From: Kiloniellales bacterium | Lineage (GTDB): Bacteria; Pseudomonadota; Alphaproteobacteria; Kiloniellales; JAKSBE01 | DNA: 8,938 nucleotides | Direction: 5' to 3' | Assembly (NCBI GenBank): GCA_030067055.1 | Contig: JASJAL010000105.1 | Coordinates: forward strand, 1-8,938 | Shown: piece after piece, positions 6,100 through 8,938 of the stretch | Layout: every line of letters starts with the position of its first letter | Position numbering within the stretch: position 1 is the first letter of the stretch | Translations under genes and position numbers: made by a program | The notes under the pieces: generated by a model | Database searches by the model: none | Seen by the model: only the letters and a program-made list of their open reading frames with translations | What the model was told of the DNA's origin: nothing

Positions 6100-8463
6100 T
6101 CACTCCCGCGTCTTCAAGACCGCGACCAGGTCCAGGCGATCCACCCTTCGGCGCACGAGGGCGGCCGAGAAGATCGTCGCAGCGACCCCGATCAGGACCG
6201 AAAAGCCGAAGGTCGCGGACTCGATGTACATCGGCACCCGGTAGAGATCGGTCTCGAACAAGCCGGTCATCAGCCAGGCCAGCCCGGCGCCGCAGAGGCA
6301 GCCCAGTGGCAGGCCGATGAACACCAGGACGGCGATCTCACCGAGCAGAATATAGGAGATCTCCAAACGGCTCATGCCCAGAACCCGCAGGGTCGCCAGC
6401 TCGCGGCCGCGCTCGGAGAGCGCGATCCGAGCCGAATTGTAGGCCACCCCGAAGGCCAGGGTGCAGGCGAAGACGGCGTAGAAGCTGATGAAGATGAACA
6501 TGATCCGCGCCATGGTGTCGTAGAACTTGTCGACGGTCGCTCGGCGCAACACCACCGACGAGACCTTGGGCAGCGCCTTGAGCTCGGCGAAGAGCGCGGC
6601 CTGCTGCCGCGGATCGACCAGCAGGTGTAACGCGTCGACGGCCGGCCGCTCGCGCATCAGGCGGTTGGCGGCTTCCAGGCTCATGTAGGCCGCGGTCCCG
6701 ATGTAGGTCTCGATCACACCGGCGACCGGGACCTCGCGGACCGGGCGGCGGCCTTCCAGGACCTCGACGATCACCCCGTCTCCGGGGTCGACTCCGAGGA
6801 TCTCGGCCAGCTTCTTCGACAGCAGTAGGCCATCCGGCGGAATCGGCACGGTCTCGCCGCTTGCGTCGTAGGGTGGCTGCAGCCGCGCCTTTGCGGTCAC
6901 GCCCGTGATCGTCGCGCGCTTCTCGCGCTGCCCGCTGCGAAAGCGGGCCGACAGGCTGCGGAAGGGTTCGACCGCCAGCACCCCGGGCAGGCGCGCAAAG
7001 TCGCGGGTGACCTCGGTCGATTGCGGTTCGACCAGGCCGACGGTCAGGTCCTGGTGCTGGGAGTCGAAGAAGTTGACCTGGACGAGGTGGGTGATGGCGT
7101 CGCGCCAGTGCAGCGAGGTGATCAGCACCGAGACCGCCAGGGCGATGCCCAAGGAGGTCATGGCCGAGCGCAGCGGCCAGCGCAGGATCTGCCGGAAGAT
7201 CATCCGGGTCGGCTGGTCCAGCCCGAGCGCCAGGCCGAGCGCGCCGAGGCGGGTCTTGCGGTAGAGCGGTGGCGCCGGAGGCTGCATGGCCTCGGCCGGC
7301 GGCAGCGCCACGGCGCGACGCAGCGCGCTCCAGGTGCCGAGCAGGGCCGCGCCTAGGCTGACCAAGGCGCCGATGGCATAGGCCGCCGGACCCGGCCGGA
7401 AGTAGATGAAGGGGAAGCGGTACTGCTCGGCGTAGATCGCGGTCATGAAGCTGCCGAGCCAGGAACCGATGCCCCAGCCGATCAGGATGCCCAGCCCGGC
7501 GATCGCGATCACCAGCTTCATGTAGTGCCAACCGATCTCCAGGCTGGAGTAGCCGAAGGCCTTGACCAGACCGATCTCGCTGCGCTCGGTCGCGATCAGC
7601 CGATTGAGCACCATGTTGGTCAAGAAGGCAGCAACCGAGAGGAAGATCGTCGGCAGGATCGTGGCCAGGTTCTTCAATTGATCGAACTCGTTCTCGACGA
7701 ACCAGTTCGAGACCTGGTCCTTGCGCTCGAAGGCGCCGATCCCGCCGTAGCGCGCCAGCAGCTGGTCCAGGCGGTCGATGACCTCCTGCGCAGAGGCGCC
7801 GCGCAGCAGCGATAGGGACAGATCGTTGAAGGCGCCGTCCAGATCGTAGGCGGCGGCCAGCGCTTCCCGGCCCATCCAGAGCACGCCGAAGCGCTGGTCG
7901 TCGGGCATCAGCGCGCCGGGCCCGATCGAGTAGACGTATTCCGGCGAGAGCGCGACCCCGACCACGTCGAGTCGCCGCTTGTGGCCGTTGATGATGGCGT
8001 GCAGATGGTCGCCGGGTCCGAGGCCGTGGCCTTCCGAGAAGGATTCGCTGATCACCACCTCGTCGGGACGGCCGGGCGCCACCAAGCGGCCCTGACGCAG
8101 GGTCAGGCGGTTGAGCAGCGGCTGGCCCCGCTCCGGGACAGAGGCCAGGGCTCCGATGACCGGCTCCTCGAAGCCTGCGACGTCGAGGATCGCCAGCTCG
8201 ACGATCCGGGTCTCCACGGTCTGCACGCCGGGCAGGGCGGCGATCCGCCCGGCAAGGTACTCTGGCGCCCGCTTCACTTTGGCGAAGACCTGAGCGAAGC
8301 GGTAACGCTCGTAGTAGGCCTCGGCGGTATCGCGCAGCGCCTCGTAGGCGGTCAAGGACATGACCAGAACCGCGACCCCTGAAGCGACCACCAGGGCGAT
8401 GGCCAGGACCTGACCGCGCAGCCGCCAGAGGTCCCGCAAGAGTTTCCGGTTCAGCACCCGCAC
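6100..8463 (-). CDS. ABC transporter permease with two FtsX/MacB-type units
   Basis: This 787-residue inner-membrane permease is a duplicated type VII (MacB/LolCDE/FtsX-like) unit. The first half has a span at about 17-37, a periplasmic domain to about 260, then spans near 267-287, 315-338 and 359-380. The second half has a span at about 433-452, a second periplasmic domain to about 645, and spans near 653-675, 703-731 and 751-769, so eight spans in all. Each half has the cytoplasmic coupling segment of the family: ERSEIGLVKAFGYSSLEI (293-310) and ERGRELATLRVLGMSRLEI (684-702). One chain could thus supply both membrane halves that MacB makes by dimerising. The GTG start at 8463 lies four bases after the ATPase stop, with no clear Shine-Dalgarno, which suggests translational coupling. 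Its stop lies two bases before the adaptor ATG. The cargo is unknown; lipids, lipoproteins, peptides or drugs are all handled by relatives. Confidence 0.9.
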   Translation of the reverse strand: MRVLNRKLLRDLWRLRGQVLAIALVVASGVAVLVMSLTAYEALRDTAEAYYERYRFAQVFAKVKRAPEYLAGRIAALPGVQTVETRIVELAILDVAGFEEPVIGALASVPERGQPLLNRLTLRQGRLVAPGRPDEVVISESFSEGHGLGPGDHLHAIINGHKRRLDVVGVALSPEYVYSIGPGALMPDDQRFGVLWMGREALAAAYDLDGAFNDLSLSLLRGASAQEVIDRLDQLLARYGGIGAFERKDQVSNWFVENEFDQLKNLATILPTIFLSVAAFLTNMVLNRLIATERSEIGLVKAFGYSSLEIGWHYMKLVIAIAGLGILIGWGIGSWLGSFMTAIYAEQYRFPFIYFRPGPAAYAIGALVSLGAALLGTWSALRRAVALPPAEAMQPPAPPLYRKTRLGALGLALGLDQPTRMIFRQILRWPLRSAMTSLGIALAVSVLITSLHWRDAITHLVQVNFFDSQHQDLTVGLVEPQSTEVTRDFARLPGVLAVEPFRSLSARFRSGQREKRATITGVTAKARLQPPYDASGETVPIPPDGLLLSKKLAEILGVDPGDGVIVEVLEGRRPVREVPVAGVIETYIGTAAYMSLEAANRLMRERPAVDALHLLVDPRQQAALFAELKALPKVSSVVLRRATVDKFYDTMARIMFIFISFYAVFACTLAFGVAYNSARIALSERGRELATLRVLGMSRLEISYILLGEIAVLVFIGLPLGCLCGAGLAWLMTGLFETDLYRVPMYIESATFGFSVLIGVAATIFSAALVRRRVDRLDLVAVLKTRE

Positions 8464-8467
8464 GGCG

Positions 8468-8938
8468 CTACCACGCGAGTTCCTGGGCCGGCCGCCGGTC
8501 CGAGTTCTCGGTGACCTCGACGATGTGGCCGTCGCCGAAGCGGACGACCCGGTCGGCCATGCGCGCGATCGGCGCGTTGTGGGTGATCAGCGCCGTGGTC
8601 GTGCCGAGGTCTCGGTTAACCGCCTCGATGGCTTCCAGGACCCGCACCCCGGTGGCGCTGTCCAGGGCTCCGGTCGGCTCGTCGCAGAGCAGGACGTCGG
8701 GCCGCTTGGCGATGGCCCGGGCGATCGCGACCCGCTGCTGCTCGCCGCCGGACAGCTGGGCCGGGAAGTGGTCCAGCCGCGCCTCCAGGCCGACCAGCGC
8801 CAGGGCCTCGGCCGGCTTCATCGGATCGGGCGCGATCTCGGTCACCAGGGCGACGTTCTCCAGCGCGGTCAGGCTGGGCATCAGGTTGTAGAACTGGAAG
8901 ACGAAGCCGACGTGGTCGCGGCGGTAGCGGGTCAGGGC
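8468..8938 (-). CDS. ABC transporter ATP-binding protein (MacB/LolD type), 5' end outside the window
   Basis: The frame is open to the window edge, so 156 C-terminal residues are visible and the N-terminal part with the Walker A loop is missing. An internal Met at 8881 is not the start, because the upstream codons read FVFQFYNL, the Q-loop typical of LolD/MacB/DevA ATPases. The signature [14 protein letters not shown] (62-75 of the visible part), Walker [11 protein letters not shown] (81-90), D-loop GALDS and switch His (ALITHN, H120) are all intact. It is the first visible gene of the export operon and would power the duplicated permease encoded four bases downstream. [13 protein letters not shown] is the usual C-terminal end of this subfamily. 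The operon's promoter lies outside the window. The family is certain; the cargo is not inferable. Confidence 0.92.
   Translation of the reverse strand, partial: ALTRYRRDHVGFVFQFYNLMPSLTALENVALVTEIAPDPMKPAEALALVGLEARLDHFPAQLSGGEQQRVAIARAIAKRPDVLLCDEPTGALDSATGVRVLEAIEAVNRDLGTTTALITHNAPIARMADRVVRFGDGHIVEVTENSDRRPAQELAW

Noticed and set aside
6338..7531. 397-codon minus-strand frame inside the permease gene
   Set aside because: It lies in another frame of the same strand as the permease, and its Arg/Pro/Gly-rich translation is typical of a shadow frame.
1..8938. mobile elements, CRISPR arrays, tRNA or rRNA genes, integration sites
   Set aside because: No transposase or integrase motif, no regularly spaced repeats, and no cloverleaf or ribosomal sequence was recognised.

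Overview
The window is about 9 kb of high-GC DNA (roughly two thirds G+C) packed with eight protein genes in short, mostly convergent or divergent units. Gene content and codon use suggest an alphaproteobacterium, probably of the Rhodospirillales/Kiloniellales kind; this is inferred from style and family resemblance, with no marker gene to prove it. No tRNA, rRNA, CRISPR array, insertion sequence, integrase or phage gene is visible.

Left part (1-2784), small-molecule catabolism. A plus-strand alpha/beta hydrolase (33-911) carries the complete active-site set of fluoroacetate/haloacetate dehalogenases. Facing it is a minus-strand short-chain dehydrogenase (978-1751) that resembles aldose 1-dehydrogenases of the Caulobacter XylB type. 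Divergent from that, across a 130-base spacer, is an SMP-30/gluconolactonase-family sugar lactonase (1882-2784). Together the last two could carry out aldose -> aldonolactone -> aldonate, the first two steps of Weimberg/Dahms-type oxidative sugar pathways. The spacer also holds a 15-codon open frame whose stop overlaps the lactonase start.

Middle part (2785-4878), three unrelated-looking singletons. These are a DUF2238 (YjdF-like) multi-pass membrane protein, a stand-alone CBS-pair protein on the minus strand with a visible promoter and a strong ribosome binding site, and divergent from it a long ureidoglycolate-lyase-like (AllA-like) cupin protein with no purine-catabolism neighbours.

Right part (4892-8938), a minus-strand export operon. 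In transcription order it is an ABC ATPase (cut by the window edge), a duplicated FtsX/MacB-type permease of 787 residues, and a HlyD/MacA-type periplasmic adaptor. The genes are 4 bases apart or overlap at the junctions, so they are almost certainly co-transcribed. The adaptor hairpin has an R-x3-L-x6-S pattern like the TolC-docking motif of AcrA and MacA, so a TolC-like outer-membrane partner encoded elsewhere is expected. The operon converges on the AllA-like gene with only 13 bases between stop codons, and a nested inverted repeat is centred there.

I found no clearly undescribed multi-gene system. The points most worth checking are the defluorinase-like active site, the sugar dehydrogenase/lactonase pair with its possible leader peptide, the orphan AllA-like protein, the adaptor's docking motif and lone Cys-x-Cys pair, and the compact convergent hairpin.
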